The notes: generated by a model not told the origin, from the sequence alone. Counted from the stretch's first letter, positions 44,405 through 53,728 are shown. The stretch is DNA of 64,000 nt from Kitasatospora paranensis (GCF_039544005.1 NZ_BAABKV010000001.1:1922001-1986000); one strand, 5' to 3'. Numbers and translations are program-made.

Positions 44405-44848
44405 GTGTTCAAGGGATTCCGCAGCTTCCTGCTGCGCGGGAACGTGGTCGACCTGGCGGTCGGCATCGTCATCGGCGCAGCCTTCACGGCGGTCGTCACC
44501 GGGTTCGTTACCGCGTTCCTCACCCCGCTCATCGGTGTGGCCAGCGGCGTGGTCGGCGACTACAGCAAGGAGGCGTTCTCCGTCGCGGGCACCACCTTCC
44601 CGTACGGCGCCTTCCTGAACGCGCTGATCAGCTTCGTGCTGGTGGCCGCGGTGATCTACTTCGCCGTGGTGCTGCCGGTCGGCCGGCTGCAGGCGCGTTT
44701 CGAGCCGGTCAAGGACACCCCGGTGGCCAAGTCCGACTGCCCGGACTGCCTCAGCACGGTGCCGGCCGCGGCTGTCCGATGCGCGCACTGCACCTCGGAC
44801 CTGGCCGGCCGGCCCGGGTTCCCCTCGCAGCCGGTGCGGGTGCACTGA
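44405..44848 (+). CDS. mscL: Large-conductance mechanosensitive channel with C-terminal zinc ribbon
   Basis: A 147-residue MscL. The N-terminal amphipathic helix MFKGFRSFLLRGNVVDLAVG and the pore helix IVIGAAFTAVVTGFV are diagnostic. The periplasmic loop is short, and the second helix is near residues 72-92. Unlike enterobacterial MscL, residues 112-129 hold two CxxC pairs (Cys112/115 and Cys126/129), a zinc-ribbon-like tail seen in actinobacteria. It opens under hypo-osmotic membrane tension. GTG 44405 follows TGGAGC. Confidence 0.95.
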   Translation: MFKGFRSFLLRGNVVDLAVGIVIGAAFTAVVTGFVTAFLTPLIGVASGVVGDYSKEAFSVAGTTFPYGAFLNALISFVLVAAVIYFAVVLPVGRLQARFEPVKDTPVAKSDCPDCLSTVPAAAVRCAHCTSDLAGRPGFPSQPVRVH

Positions 44849-45032
44849 CCGGCGGTTTCGCTCCACCCGCCCGGTCGCGGGCGGCATCCCCACGGCCGGG
44901 CGGCGTGCGCAGCGCAGCGCACGCCTCCGGTTCGGACGGCCGGTCGTGCGCCGCGGGTCGACCGGGCGTCGGCCGGGGGTTCGCCCGGTGTTCGAACCGG
45001 GGCCCGAGGGGTGTCCTGGCCGGAACTCGACG

Positions 45033-45055
45033 CCGATATGTCGGATATTTACACT
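45033..45055 (+). promoter_or_regulatory. Promoter with CCGATATGTCGG palindrome
   Basis: The -10 TACACT (45050-45055) lies 17 bases after a TCGACG box (45027-45032). The 12-bp palindrome CCGATATGTCGG (45033-45044) fills the spacer, a position where a bound repressor would block RNA polymerase. It shares its core with the site upstream of mscL. Confidence 0.5.
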
Positions 45056-45063
45056 TTCGAACC

Positions 45064-45079
45064 CTTCGCTCTGGCGAAG
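45064..45079 (+). other. Small hairpin in the 5' untranslated region
   Basis: CTTCGC and GCGAAG form a perfect 6-bp stem with a TCTG loop, just downstream of the predicted transcript start and about 74 bases before the DUF6643-like ATG. It may stabilise the leader or regulate translation. Apart from this hairpin and the promoter, the 304-bp gap 44849-45152 is empty. Confidence 0.4.
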
Positions 45080-45152
45080 ACTCTGTAAACAGTCGAACTC
45101 CCTCCCGTTCCACTCTCCTCAGCAGGCACGTTGTGGGCTTACGGTATGCCCC

Positions 45153-45779
45153 ATGACCTCGCCCCGCTCCTACGACGGAGTCGGCTACCCCCTCCGTCCT
45201 TCTCCTCCGGCACGCCCATCTACGACAGCCTCGTCGCAGAACGCGGTGTCCCGCAGATCGCCCCCATCAACGTGCCGGCGGCCCTCCCCCGGCCACCGCG
45301 TACGGCAGCTACAGCTCCGGCTACGGCACCGGGTACGGCACCGGATTCGACAGCCCCGGCAGCAACCTGCCGGCGCTGCCCCCGGCCCGCCTGGCGCTCG
45401 GCCCCGGCCCCAGCAGCGGCCCCGCCACCTCGTACATCCCGGCCCAGCCGGCCCATCAGATGTACGCGGCGGCCCCGCAGCCGAACGTCCCGGGCTACGG
45501 CGCCCCCAGCCGTACCTGCCGCCGCAGCGCCCCCAGGCCCCTGCCTTCCCGCAGACCCAGGGCTACCAGGGCCAGTCGTTCGGCGGCCAGAACTCCTTCG
45601 CCTCGGCGCCGTCCGGCATGACCGGCCAGCCGTTCGGCGCGCAGGGCGGCCAGGCCCCGCAGGGCTTCGCCGACCAGAGTTTCGGCGGCAACCAGCTGCG
45701 TCCGGCCGCGCCGGTCGCGCCGGTCCGGCCCGTCCAGCAGCAGTACCCCGGTCCGACGTACTACCAGCAGGCCGGCTGA
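45153..45779 (+). CDS. DUF6643-like Gln/Pro/Gly-rich protein (three frameshifts)
   Basis: The protein reads MTSPRSYDGVGYP, then PSFSSGTPIYDSLVAERG and PQIAPINVPAALP, then AYGSYSSGYGTGYGTGFD, then YLPPQRPQAPAFPQTQGYQG to the end, using all three frames. Each change is explained by one lost C in a CCCCC run (about 45190, 45283 and 45508), giving about 209 residues. The N-terminal TPIYDSLVAERG..QIAPI box is conserved in a streptomycete family without known function. The rest is low-complexity Gly/Gln/Tyr/Pro, suggesting a disordered protein. ATG 45153 is preceded by the palindrome-containing promoter. Confidence 0.75.
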   Translation: MTSPRSYDGVGYPLRPSPPARPSTTASSQNAVSRRSPPSTCRRPSPGHRVRQLQLRLRHRVRHRIRQPRQQPAGAAPGPPGARPRPQQRPRHLVHPGPAGPSDVRGGPAAERPGLRRPQPYLPPQRPQAPAFPQTQGYQGQSFGGQNSFASAPSGMTGQPFGAQGGQAPQGFADQSFGGNQLRPAAPVAPVRPVQQQYPGPTYYQQAG

Positions 45780-45961
45780 CCCCAGTCGCACCGACCCGGC
45801 GAACGAGGGCGCCGGGCCGCCGCGAGCGAGCCGAGCGAAACAGAGCAGGGCACGGGTCTTCCCACGGGGGCCGTCCGCCCGCCGCACCGCGGCGGACCGG
45901 GCGGCCTCCGCGCATTCCCCGGGCTGCCCGGGGCGGGCCCGGCGGCTGGCAGGATGGGGGC

Positions 45962-46855
45962 ATGCCAGTGCTGACCGGACTCCATCTCTACCCCGTCAAG
46001 TCGACCTACCGGCTGAGCCCGGAGAGCGCCGACGTCGAGCCGTGGGGCCTCGCCGGGGACCGCCGGTGGATGCTGGCCGGGCCCACCGGCCGAGCGGTCA
46101 CCCAGCGTGACGATCCCAGCCTCGGACAGTACCGGGTCCGGCCGCACGCCGACGGCTCACTCACCGTCACCGACCCGGACGGTGCCCGGATCCACGTGCC
46201 CGCACCGTCCGTCGAGGCCGGCGACCCCGCCGCCGAGGCCGACGTCTTCGGCACCTTCTTCCCCGCCGCCGAGGCCGCCAAGGACGTGCAGGTCTGGTTC
46301 GGCGAACGCCTCGGCGACGTCCGCCTGCTCCACCTGGACCGCCCCGGCACCAGCCGCCGGATCGACCCGAAGTACGCACTCCCGGGCGAGACCACCAGCA
46401 TGGCCGACGGCTTCCCGCTGCTGCTCGCCACCACCGCCTCGCTCGACGCGCTCAACGAGCGCCTGGCCGCGGACCACCCGGCCGGCGACCGCCGCGCGCA
46501 GCCCCTGCCGATGACGCGGTTCCGCCCGAACCTCGTGGTCGGCGGCACCGAGCCGTGGGCCGAGGACGGCTGGCGCCGGATCAGGGTCGGCGAGGTCACC
46601 TTCCGCGTGGCCAAGCCGTGCGGGCGGTGCGTGGTCACCACCACCGACCAGGAGAGCGGCGAGCGGCGCGGCCCCGAGCCGCTGCTCGCCCTCGGCCGGC
46701 ACCGCCGGTTCGGAAAGCAGCTGGTCTTCGGCCAGAACCTGATCCCCGAACGCCCGGACGGCTCCGACGGCGACCTCCTCGGCACCGTCAGGATCGGCGA
46801 CGAGGTGACCGTCCTGGAGGAGGGGCCCCGCCCGGCGCCGGACGTCCGCCGCTGA
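45962..46855 (+). CDS. MOSC domain protein
   Basis: A 297-residue protein. The N-terminal MOSC_N beta-barrel starts LTGLHLYPVKSTY and contains WGLAGDRRWML. The MOSC domain has MTRFRPNLVVGG and the Cys of KPCGRCVVTTTD, the expected molybdenum-cofactor or sulfur ligand. Relatives such as YcbX and mARC reduce N-hydroxylated bases. ATG 45962. It stands alone between the DUF6643-like gene and the beta-helix/AAA+ gene. Confidence 0.92.
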   Translation: MPVLTGLHLYPVKSTYRLSPESADVEPWGLAGDRRWMLAGPTGRAVTQRDDPSLGQYRVRPHADGSLTVTDPDGARIHVPAPSVEAGDPAAEADVFGTFFPAAEAAKDVQVWFGERLGDVRLLHLDRPGTSRRIDPKYALPGETTSMADGFPLLLATTASLDALNERLAADHPAGDRRAQPLPMTRFRPNLVVGGTEPWAEDGWRRIRVGEVTFRVAKPCGRCVVTTTDQESGERRGPEPLLALGRHRRFGKQLVFGQNLIPERPDGSDGDLLGTVRIGDEVTVLEEGPRPAPDVRR

Positions 46856-47032
46856 CCGGCGGCACCGCGCCCGGGCCCGCTCGTTAGCAGGACGACGGCC
46901 GCGGTGCAGGCAGCACGACACCCGGCGGGGCACCGCGGCCGGCCGGGCGCGGGTCCGGAGCGGGACGCGGAGCCGGAGGCGACGGCGTCCGGGGACGATG
47001 GCAGGCTTCGACGAAGGGGGACGGCAGACCGC

Positions 47033-49435
47033 ATGGGTGAGCACAGGGTCCGGGTGACACAGGACAGCGCCTCGCGCTGGCGCCGCCGCGCCGGCGACTA
47101 CGAGACGCTGCAGGAGGCGCTGGCCGTCGCCGAACCCGGCGACACCGTCACCGTGCGGCCCGGCATCTTCCGCGAGGCGGTGGTGATCGACAAGGCGGTG
47201 ACGCTGCGGGCCGCGGACGGGCCGGGCAGCGTCAGGATCGACCCGCCCGGTGGGATCCCGCTCACCCTGGCCGCCGCCGCGGCCGTCCACGACGTGGTGG
47301 TCGAGGGCTCCGACCGCTCCCTGCCCGCCGTCCTGGTCACCGCCGACGGCGCCCGGCTCACCGGCTGCCGGATCGACACCCGCGCGGCCACCGGTGTGGA
47401 GATCGCCGACGGCGCCTCGGCCGTGCTGCGCGGCTGTACCGTCGCCAACCCGGCCGGTCTCGGCGTCCGGCTGCGGGCCGGGGCCAGGGCCGGCCTGCAG
47501 GACTGCGAGATCGCCGCCGCCGGGCAGGCCGGGCTCGCCGTGCTCGGCGGCGCCGCCGCCGTCCTGGAACGCTGCCGGATCCACCACACCGGCGGCGCCG
47601 GGCTGCTGCTCACCGGCAGCGGCAGCGGCGCCGAACTCACCGGCTGCGAGATCTACGAGATCCGTGGCGCCGGCGTGCAGGCCGAGGACGGCGCGGTCGG
47701 TCGGCTGACCGACTGCACGATCCACCGGGTCACCGGCAACGGCCTCAGCCTCGACACCGAGGCCGAGCTCGGGCTCGCCGGCTGCCGGATCCACGACGTC
47801 CCGGAGAACGCCGCCGACCTGCGCGGCCGCTCCCGGCTGCAGCTGGACCGCAGCACCGTGCACGGCTTCGGCCGTGGCGCGCTCTCCGTCTGGGACACCG
47901 GCACCGAGGTCTCCGCCACCGGCACCGAGATCCACTCGGCGGAGGGCGACTACCCGGCGCTCTGGGTGAGCGACGGTGCCCGGCTGGCCCTCACCGACTG
48001 CGCCCTGCACGACCTGCCGGACGCGCTGTTCGTCCTCGACCGGGAGTCGGTGGCGTCCGCCACGGACTGCTCGTTCAGCCGGATCCGGGCCTCCGCCGTC
48101 TCGGTCAGCGGCGGCGCCACCGCCGACCTGACGGACTGCCGGATCCAGGACGCCGGCACCGGGCTGTGGTTCCGCGACCACGGCAGCGGCGGGCTGCTGA
48201 CGGGCTGTGAGATCTCCGACGTCGCCACCGGCGTGATCGTCGCCAAGGGCGCCGACCCCGTCCTGCGCGCCTGCACCGTCCGCGGCGCCGGCGACGCGGG
48301 GGTGTACGTCTCGGCGCAGGGCCGCGGCACCTTCGAGGACTGCCGGGTCTCGCACGGCCGCGGCTTCGGCTTCCACGTGATCGACGGCTGCCGGACGGTG
48401 CTCACCCGCTGCCGGGCCGAACAGAACGGCCGCTCCGGGTTCGAGTTCTCCGAGACCGGGCCGATCACCGAAGGGTGCGTCGCGGACGACGTGCCACCGC
48501 CCCCGCCCGCACTGCCGGCCCCGCGCAGCGCGGCCCCGCCGCCCGTACCGGCCGCTGCCCCGCCGCTGACCGCGCAGCTCACCACCGCGGTCGCCGCCGC
48601 GCCCGCCGCGATCGCACCGATCCCGGACTGCCGCCCGGCCGACGAGGCCCTCGCCGACCTGGACGCCCTGGTGGGCCTGGCCACGGTGAAGCAGGAGGTG
48701 CGGACGCTGATCGACCTCATCACGGTCGGCCGACGCCGCCGCCAGGCCGGGCTGAAGGCGCCCTCGCTCCGTCGGCACCTGGTGTTCACCGGCGCCCCCG
48801 GCACCGGCAAGACCACGGTGGCCCGGCTGTACGGCGAGATCCTGGCCTCGCTCGGCGTGCTGCAGCGCGGCCACCTGGTGGAGGTCGCCCGCGTCGACCT
48901 GGTCGGCGAGCACATCGGCTCGACGGCGATCCGCACCGCGGCCGCCTTCGACCGGGCCCGCGGCGGGGTGCTCTTCATCGACGAGGCGTACGCGCTGGCC
49001 CCCGAGGACGGCGGCCGCGACTTCGGCCGGGAGGCCATCGACACCCTGGTGAAGCTGATGGAGGACCACCGCGACGAGGTCGTGGTGATCGTGGCCGGCT
49101 ACACCGCCGAGATGGAGCGCTTCCTGGCGGCCAACCCCGGTCTCTCCTCACGTTTCTCCCGGACGGTCACCTTCCCCGACTACTCCGCCGACGAGCTGCT
49201 CGCGATCGCCCGGTCGCAGTGCGCGGAGCACGAGTACGCCCTGACCGAGGCCACCGCGGACGCCCTGCTGGTGCACTTCGCCGGTCTCGAACGCGGGCCG
49301 GCGTTCGGCAACGGACGAGCCGCCCGGCAGGTGTTCGAGACCATGGTGGAGCGGCACGCCATGCGGGTCGCGCAGCTCGCCGACCCGTCCACCGAGGAAC
49401 TCCAGTTGCTCGTCCCCGCCGACCTGCCCGGCTGA
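47033..49435 (+). CDS. Right-handed beta-helix / AAA+ ATPase fusion
   Basis: An 800-residue protein. Residues 20-490 are repeats of about 22-24 residues (L-x-D/G-C-x-I pattern, such as RLTDCTIHRVTGNGLSLD and ELTGCEIYEIRGAG) forming a parallel beta-helix. A Pro/Ala linker (about 490-540) leads to a CbxX/CfxQ/EccA-type AAA+ domain: Walker A GAPGTGKTT (about residue 586), Walker B VLFIDEAYAL (about 644), then sensor SSRFSRTVTFPDYS and arginine-rich NGRAARQVFE. It has no signal peptide, so it is cytoplasmic. Its substrate is unknown. ATG 47033 has AAGGGGGA 12-19 bases upstream. Confidence 0.88.
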   Translation: MGEHRVRVTQDSASRWRRRAGDYETLQEALAVAEPGDTVTVRPGIFREAVVIDKAVTLRAADGPGSVRIDPPGGIPLTLAAAAAVHDVVVEGSDRSLPAVLVTADGARLTGCRIDTRAATGVEIADGASAVLRGCTVANPAGLGVRLRAGARAGLQDCEIAAAGQAGLAVLGGAAAVLERCRIHHTGGAGLLLTGSGSGAELTGCEIYEIRGAGVQAEDGAVGRLTDCTIHRVTGNGLSLDTEAELGLAGCRIHDVPENAADLRGRSRLQLDRSTVHGFGRGALSVWDTGTEVSATGTEIHSAEGDYPALWVSDGARLALTDCALHDLPDALFVLDRESVASATDCSFSRIRASAVSVSGGATADLTDCRIQDAGTGLWFRDHGSGGLLTGCEISDVATGVIVAKGADPVLRACTVRGAGDAGVYVSAQGRGTFEDCRVSHGRGFGFHVIDGCRTVLTRCRAEQNGRSGFEFSETGPITEGCVADDVPPPPPALPAPRSAAPPPVPAAAPPLTAQLTTAVAAAPAAIAPIPDCRPADEALADLDALVGLATVKQEVRTLIDLITVGRRRRQAGLKAPSLRRHLVFTGAPGTGKTTVARLYGEILASLGVLQRGHLVEVARVDLVGEHIGSTAIRTAAAFDRARGGVLFIDEAYALAPEDGGRDFGREAIDTLVKLMEDHRDEVVVIVAGYTAEMERFLAANPGLSSRFSRTVTFPDYSADELLAIARSQCAEHEYALTEATADALLVHFAGLERGPAFGNGRAARQVFETMVERHAMRVAQLADPSTEELQLLVPADLPG

Positions 49436-49513
49436 CCGCCGGGGGCGGGCGGCCGCATGCGAGGATGGCACCGGCCGGCCGACGCGCGCCGGCCCGCCAC
49501 CGGAGGAGGAGCC

Positions 49514-50307
49514 GTGTCCGACAACGCCCAGCTGCTCGCCGAGCAGCGCCGCGCCCTGATCCTCGACGAGGTGCGGCGGCGCGGAGGTGTCCGGGTCAAC
49601 GAGCTCACCCGGCAACTGAACGTCTCCGACATGACGATCCGCCGGGACCTCGACGCGCTGGCGCGCGCGGGCTCGGTCGAGAAGGTGCACGGCGGTGCGG
49701 TCCGCATCGAGGCGGCGCGCACCCACGAACCCGGCTTCGAGGCCAAGTCGTCGCTGGAGCTGTCCGCCAAGGAGGCCATCGCCCGCGAGGCGGCCCGGCT
49801 GGTGGCCCCGGGAGCGGCGATCGCCCTCTCGGGCGGCACCACCACGTACGCGCTGGCCCGCGAGCTCACCCACGTCGACCGGCTGACCGTGGTCACCAAC
49901 TCCGTCCGGGTGTCGGACGTCTTCGAGCAGGCGCAGCGGGCCGGCGGACCGGCCGCGACGGTGGTGCTGACCGGTGGGGTGCGCACCCCTCGGACGCCCT
50001 GGTGGGGCCGGTCGCGGACCGGGCGATCCGCTCGCTCCGCTTCGACCTGCTGTTCCTCGGCACCCACGGGATCTCCCCGGAGGCCGGGCTCTCCACCCCG
50101 AACCTCGCCGAGGCCGAGACCGACCGGGCGTTCATCGCCTCGGCGCGGCGGACGGTCCTGGTCGCCGACCACACCAAGTGGGGCACGGTCGGCCTGTCCA
50201 CGTTCGCCGACCTGTCGGAGGTGGGCATCTGGGTGACGGACTCCGGGCTGCCCGCCGCCGACGCCGAGACCGCCCGGGAGCTGATCGGCGAGGTCCTGCT
50301 CGCCTGA
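49514..50307 (+). CDS. DeoR-family transcriptional regulator (frameshifted)
   Basis: A DeoR regulator of about 264 residues. The N-terminal helix-turn-helix is RRGGVRVNELTRQLNVSDMT, followed by IRRDLDALARAGSVEKVHGG, the family signature. The effector domain (AIALSGGTTTYALAREL) continues after a break at about 49990: restoring one C in CCCC gives VRTPSDALVGPVADRAIRSL and the sugar-phosphate-binding remainder (FLGTHGISPEAGLSTPN). GTG 49514 follows GGAGGAGGA. It usually represses a sugar-catabolic operon, but none is adjacent. Confidence 0.88.
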
Positions 50308-50339
50308 GCGCGCCGGACGGTGACCGGTCATCATGGACG

Positions 50340-50819
50340 GTGTGGAACCACCCGCCGGGAGGCTTCCGGCCTCCTCCCGCCCCCGGTCCCGCTCCGGCTC
50401 CCGGCCTGCTTCCTGACCGTGCCGTACGTCGGTGCGCGCCACCCCGGGTCGCGGGCGGTGGCCGAGCGGCCCGGCTCTCCGAGGGTGCCAACTGCCAGCT
50501 CTTCGCGTACCGGGTGCTGGAGCACTTCGGTCTCCGCGCACCGGCGCTGCGCTCCCGCGAGCTGTGGGCCGACACCCGGTCCGGTGTCCGGGTCACGACG
50601 GCCCGGCCGCTGGACCTCCTGCTGTTCAACGCCACCGACGACGCCTTCGGCGCCCATGTGGGCGTCTGCGCGGGCGAGGACGCGGTGCTCCACCTGTGCG
50701 CGGAGGTCGGCCGGCCGGCGGTGTGGCGGCCGGCCGACTTCGCGGCCCGGGAGCGCTACCGGGTCCTGGTCGGCATCAAGCGCATCACGGACGTGGTGGG
50801 CGCCGCGGACATCAGCTGA
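50340..50819 (+). CDS. NlpC/P60-like cysteine hydrolase, possibly frameshifted
   Basis: About 159 residues. The catalytic pattern is Cys in GANCQLFAYRVLEHFG, His in FGAHVGVCAGEDAVLH, and a polar third residue (HLCAEVG), as in small NlpC/P60-type proteins. GTG 50340 reads WNHPPGGFRPPPAPG. Between about 50400 and 50470 another frame (VPYVGARHPGSRAVAE) looks more protein-like than the in-frame text, so compensating base losses are likely here too. No signal peptide is visible. The stop overlaps the convergent GNAT gene by eight bases. Confidence 0.65.
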   Translation: MWNHPPGGFRPPPAPGPAPAPGLLPDRAVRRCAPPRVAGGGRAARLSEGANCQLFAYRVLEHFGLRAPALRSRELWADTRSGVRVTTARPLDLLLFNATDDAFGAHVGVCAGEDAVLHLCAEVGRPAVWRPADFAARERYRVLVGIKRITDVVGAADIS

Positions 50820-51303
50820 GGGTCAGCTCGTAGTGGACGAGCTCCTCGTCGGTACGGACCTGCACCAGGCCGGCGGCGAGCATCACCCGCTGGGAGGGCA
50901 CGTTGTCGTGGGTGGTGTTGCCGCGGACGTGTCGGACGCCCAGGCTGCGGGCATGCTCCACGACCGCGCGGAGGGCCTCGGCGGCGTAGCCGTGGCCGCG
51001 GGCCGACTCGGCGAGTCCGTAGCCGATCTCGACGGCGCCCTCCGCGTCCGGCGGGCCGTGGAAGCCGATGCCGCCGATCGCGAGACCACCGGCCCGAAGG
51101 CGTATCTCGTACCCTCCGAAGGGATGCGGATCGCCCACGGCGGCGCAGGCCTTGAGGAACATCCGGGCCCCCGTCCGCTCACCTTCGGCGGGGTAGTCGG
51201 GGGCCCATGCGGTGTCGGGGCCGCGGTCGGCGGCGACGACCCGCTCGGCCTCGCCCGCGGTCAGCGGGTGCACGGCCAGACGGTCGGTCAGAAGATCGTT
51301 CAT
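50812..51303 (-). CDS. GNAT family N-acetyltransferase (RimJ/RimL type)
   Basis: A 163-residue GNAT. LLTDRLAVHPLTAGEAERVV opens the RimJ/RimL-type fold. The acetyl-CoA loop is GYGLAESARGHGYAAEALRAV (R-G-H-G-Y-A), and NVPSQRVMLAAGLVQV is the C-terminal motif. ATG 51303. It is encoded eight bases downstream of the TetR gene, same strand, so it may be co-transcribed with the efflux pair. Confidence 0.9.
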   Translation of the reverse strand: MNDLLTDRLAVHPLTAGEAERVVAADRGPDTAWAPDYPAEGERTGARMFLKACAAVGDPHPFGGYEIRLRAGGLAIGGIGFHGPPDAEGAVEIGYGLAESARGHGYAAEALRAVVEHARSLGVRHVRGNTTHDNVPSQRVMLAAGLVQVRTDEELVHYELTLS

Positions 51304-51310
51304 GCCCCGA

Positions 51311-52096
51311 TCATCGCAGGCCGCCCCCGTGGTCCGGGGCGTTTCCCGGGCCACCGGTGGACGCGGTGATCGCGGCCTCGATGCCGGCGAGCGCCAGGTC
51401 GAGGCCGACCTCGAACTGCCGGTCCCGGGCCGCGGCGACCCCGCCGTCGACGTGCGAGGCGACCAGGTCCTCGTTCTCCAGGAACCGGGCGTCGACCTGG
51501 GCCACGATGCCGAAGACCCGCCGGTGGAAGTCGTCCTCGTCCATGCCGGAGGCGCGGACCCGCAGGACCCACTGGGACTCCACGATCGCGAAGCCGTAGG
51601 TGAACTGGAACAGCAGGCCGAGCGCGCCGGCCAGTTGGTCGCCGGGCAGGCCGCTGCGGGTCATCGCACCGATCGCACTGGTGGAGAAGAACAGCGCGTT
51701 GGGGCCCACCGCCAGGAACCGGCTGGCCAGTTGGGCGGCCCACGGATGACCCTGGAAGCAGCGGCGGTACTGGTGGGCCAGGGTGCGGAGGTGGCCGCGC
51801 CAGTCGTCGTCCGCACCGAACGGCGGGATCCGCAACTCCCCCAGTACGTCGTCGAGGGCCAACTCCAGCAGGTCGTCCTTGTTGTCGACGTGCCAGTACA
51901 CCGACATCGCCGTGACCTCGAGCTCGGCGGCCAGCCGGCGCATCGAGAAGGCCTGCACACCGTCGGCGTCCAGCAGGGCGACGGCCGCGCGGACGATCCG
52001 GTCCCGGTTCAGGCCCGCGGGTGCGGTGCCCCGCCTGCGGTCCTTGGGCGGGGCCAGCCAGACGCTGACGCCGGGGTCGCGGGGCTTGTCGGGCAT
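51311..52096 (-). CDS. TetR-family repressor (TetR class C-terminal domain)
   Basis: A 261-residue regulator. NRDRIVRAAVALLDADGVQAFSMRRLAAEL is split here as the N-terminal helices, then the recognition helix VTAMSVYWHVDNKDDLLEL, typical of the TetR/TetR_C subgroup that senses drugs. The C-terminal helical domain forms the ligand pocket. ATG 52096 follows GGACAGAGGA. It lies 92 bp downstream of an MFS exporter gene and presumably represses it through the operator at 53729-53760. Confidence 0.92.
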   Translation of the reverse strand: MPDKPRDPGVSVWLAPPKDRRRGTAPAGLNRDRIVRAAVALLDADGVQAFSMRRLAAELEVTAMSVYWHVDNKDDLLELALDDVLGELRIPPFGADDDWRGHLRTLAHQYRRCFQGHPWAAQLASRFLAVGPNALFFSTSAIGAMTRSGLPGDQLAGALGLLFQFTYGFAIVESQWVLRVRASGMDEDDFHRRVFGIVAQVDARFLENEDLVASHVDGGVAAARDRQFEVGLDLALAGIEAAITASTGGPGNAPDHGGGLR

Positions 52097-52188
52097 TCCT
52101 CTGTCCTTCGGTGATCGCTGCCGGCGATCGCTGCTCGTGATCGCTGCACGGTCGCGAGGGCGGCCGTGCAGCGATCGTAGAGCGGCCG

Positions 52189-53709
52189 TCAGCCGTGCTG
52201 CGCCACCGGCTCGGCCTGCGACGGGCCGGGCTGCCCGGGCTGCTGCGCGCCGGCCCGGCCGAGCAGCCAGGCCGCGACCAGCCCGCCGGCCAGTACCGCG
52301 GCCGCGCCGATCAGCTGACTGGAAGTCAGGCTGTCGGCGAAGGCCGCACCGACCCGGTCGGCACCGGACGGTCCGGCCGCGGCGAGTGCGTCCGGCAGCG
52401 ACCGTGCGGCGGATCCCGGCAGCCCGGACGGCAGCGCCGACGCGAAGCCGGCGGTCAGCACCGCGCCGAGCACGGCGACGCCGAGCGAGTTGCCGAGCTC
52501 GCCGAGGGTGCCCATCAGTCCCGACCCGATGCCGGCCCGCTCCGGCGGGATCGAGGTCATCACCGCACCCGCCATGGCAGGTTGCGCGCAGGCCACGCCG
52601 GCCCCCATCAGGACGAGGCCGAGCAGGATCCCCGGGTAGGAGCCGTGGCGTCCGAGCACGGCGATCGCGGCGAGGCCGGCCGCGAGCAGGCCGAGCCCGG
52701 TGGCGATGGCGACCGGTGGCCGCAACCGCATGGTCAGCCGCATGCCGGTGCCGGTGAGGTTGAGGACGACCACGGTCAACGCCATCGGCGCGGTGCGCAC
52801 ACCGGCGGCGAGCGGGCCGTAGCCGAGGACGAACTGGAGGTGTTGGGTGAGCAGGAACAGCGAGCCGCCCATGCCGAAACTGACCAGCACGCCACCGGAG
52901 ACCGCGCCGCGGAACCGCGGGTTGCGGAAGAACGCCGGGTCGAGCAGCGGGTGCTCGATGCGGCGCTCCCAGAGCGCGAAAGCCAGCAGCAGGAGCAGCC
53001 CGACGCCGCCTGCCAGCATGGTCCGCGGGGCCGTCCAGCCGCTGCCGGGGCCCTGGATCACCGCGTACACCAGGCCCACCAGGCCCGCGGTGGACAGGGC
53101 CGCGCCGAGCAGATCGGGGCGGTCGCCCCGCGGGTCCTTGGACTCGGGGACCAGTCGGGCCACCGCAACCAGCGCCAGCGCGGCGACGGGGAGGTTGACG
53201 AGGAACACCGACCCCCACCAGAAGTGCGCGAGCAGCACGCCGCCGACCACCGGGCCGAGTGCGACGCCGAGCGAGGCGACCGCCGTCCAGGCGGCGATCG
53301 CCTTCGGCTGCTCCTCGGCGTCGAAGGTCCGGACCACGATGGCGAGGCTGGTGGCGAGCAGCAGGCTGCCGCCGACGCCCATGCCGGCCCGTGCGGCGAT
53401 GAGCCCGCCCGGCCCGGTGGCCAGCGCCGCGGCCAGCGAGCCCGCGCCGAACACGGCGAGTCCGAGCAGCTGCACCTTCTTGCGGCCGTAGCGGTCGGCG
53501 AGGCCGCCGGCCGCGATCAGCAGGCCGGCCTGGGCCAGCGAGTACGCGCCGATGACCCACTGGGTCTGCGCGGTGGTGGCGCCGAGCTCCTCGGTGAGCG
53601 AGGGGACGGCGACGTTGAGGATGGTGTTGTCCAGCACCACCGTGAGCTGTGCGAGACAGATGACGGCGAGGATCACCCATCGATCCGGCCTCCGCTCGAC
53701 CTGTGACAT
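52189..53709 (-). CDS. MFS drug:H+ antiporter (DHA2, 14 helices)
   Basis: A 506-residue exporter. VLDNTILNVAVPSLTEELGA is the DHA2 motif D1, GGLADRYGRKKVQLLG is motif A, and GVALGPVVGGVLLAHFWW is motif C of antiporters. About 14 membrane helices are predicted. It exports small hydrophobic molecules in exchange for protons; the substrate is unknown. ATG 53709 lies about 20 bases downstream of the operator palindromes. The TetR gene follows it. Confidence 0.93.
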   Translation of the reverse strand: MSQVERRPDRWVILAVICLAQLTVVLDNTILNVAVPSLTEELGATTAQTQWVIGAYSLAQAGLLIAAGGLADRYGRKKVQLLGLAVFGAGSLAAALATGPGGLIAARAGMGVGGSLLLATSLAIVVRTFDAEEQPKAIAAWTAVASLGVALGPVVGGVLLAHFWWGSVFLVNLPVAALALVAVARLVPESKDPRGDRPDLLGAALSTAGLVGLVYAVIQGPGSGWTAPRTMLAGGVGLLLLLAFALWERRIEHPLLDPAFFRNPRFRGAVSGGVLVSFGMGGSLFLLTQHLQFVLGYGPLAAGVRTAPMALTVVVLNLTGTGMRLTMRLRPPVAIATGLGLLAAGLAAIAVLGRHGSYPGILLGLVLMGAGVACAQPAMAGAVMTSIPPERAGIGSGLMGTLGELGNSLGVAVLGAVLTAGFASALPSGLPGSAARSLPDALAAAGPSGADRVGAAFADSLTSSQLIGAAAVLAGGLVAAWLLGRAGAQQPGQPGPSQAEPVAQHG

Positions 53710-53728
53710 GCCCGCCCCTGTTCTTTCC

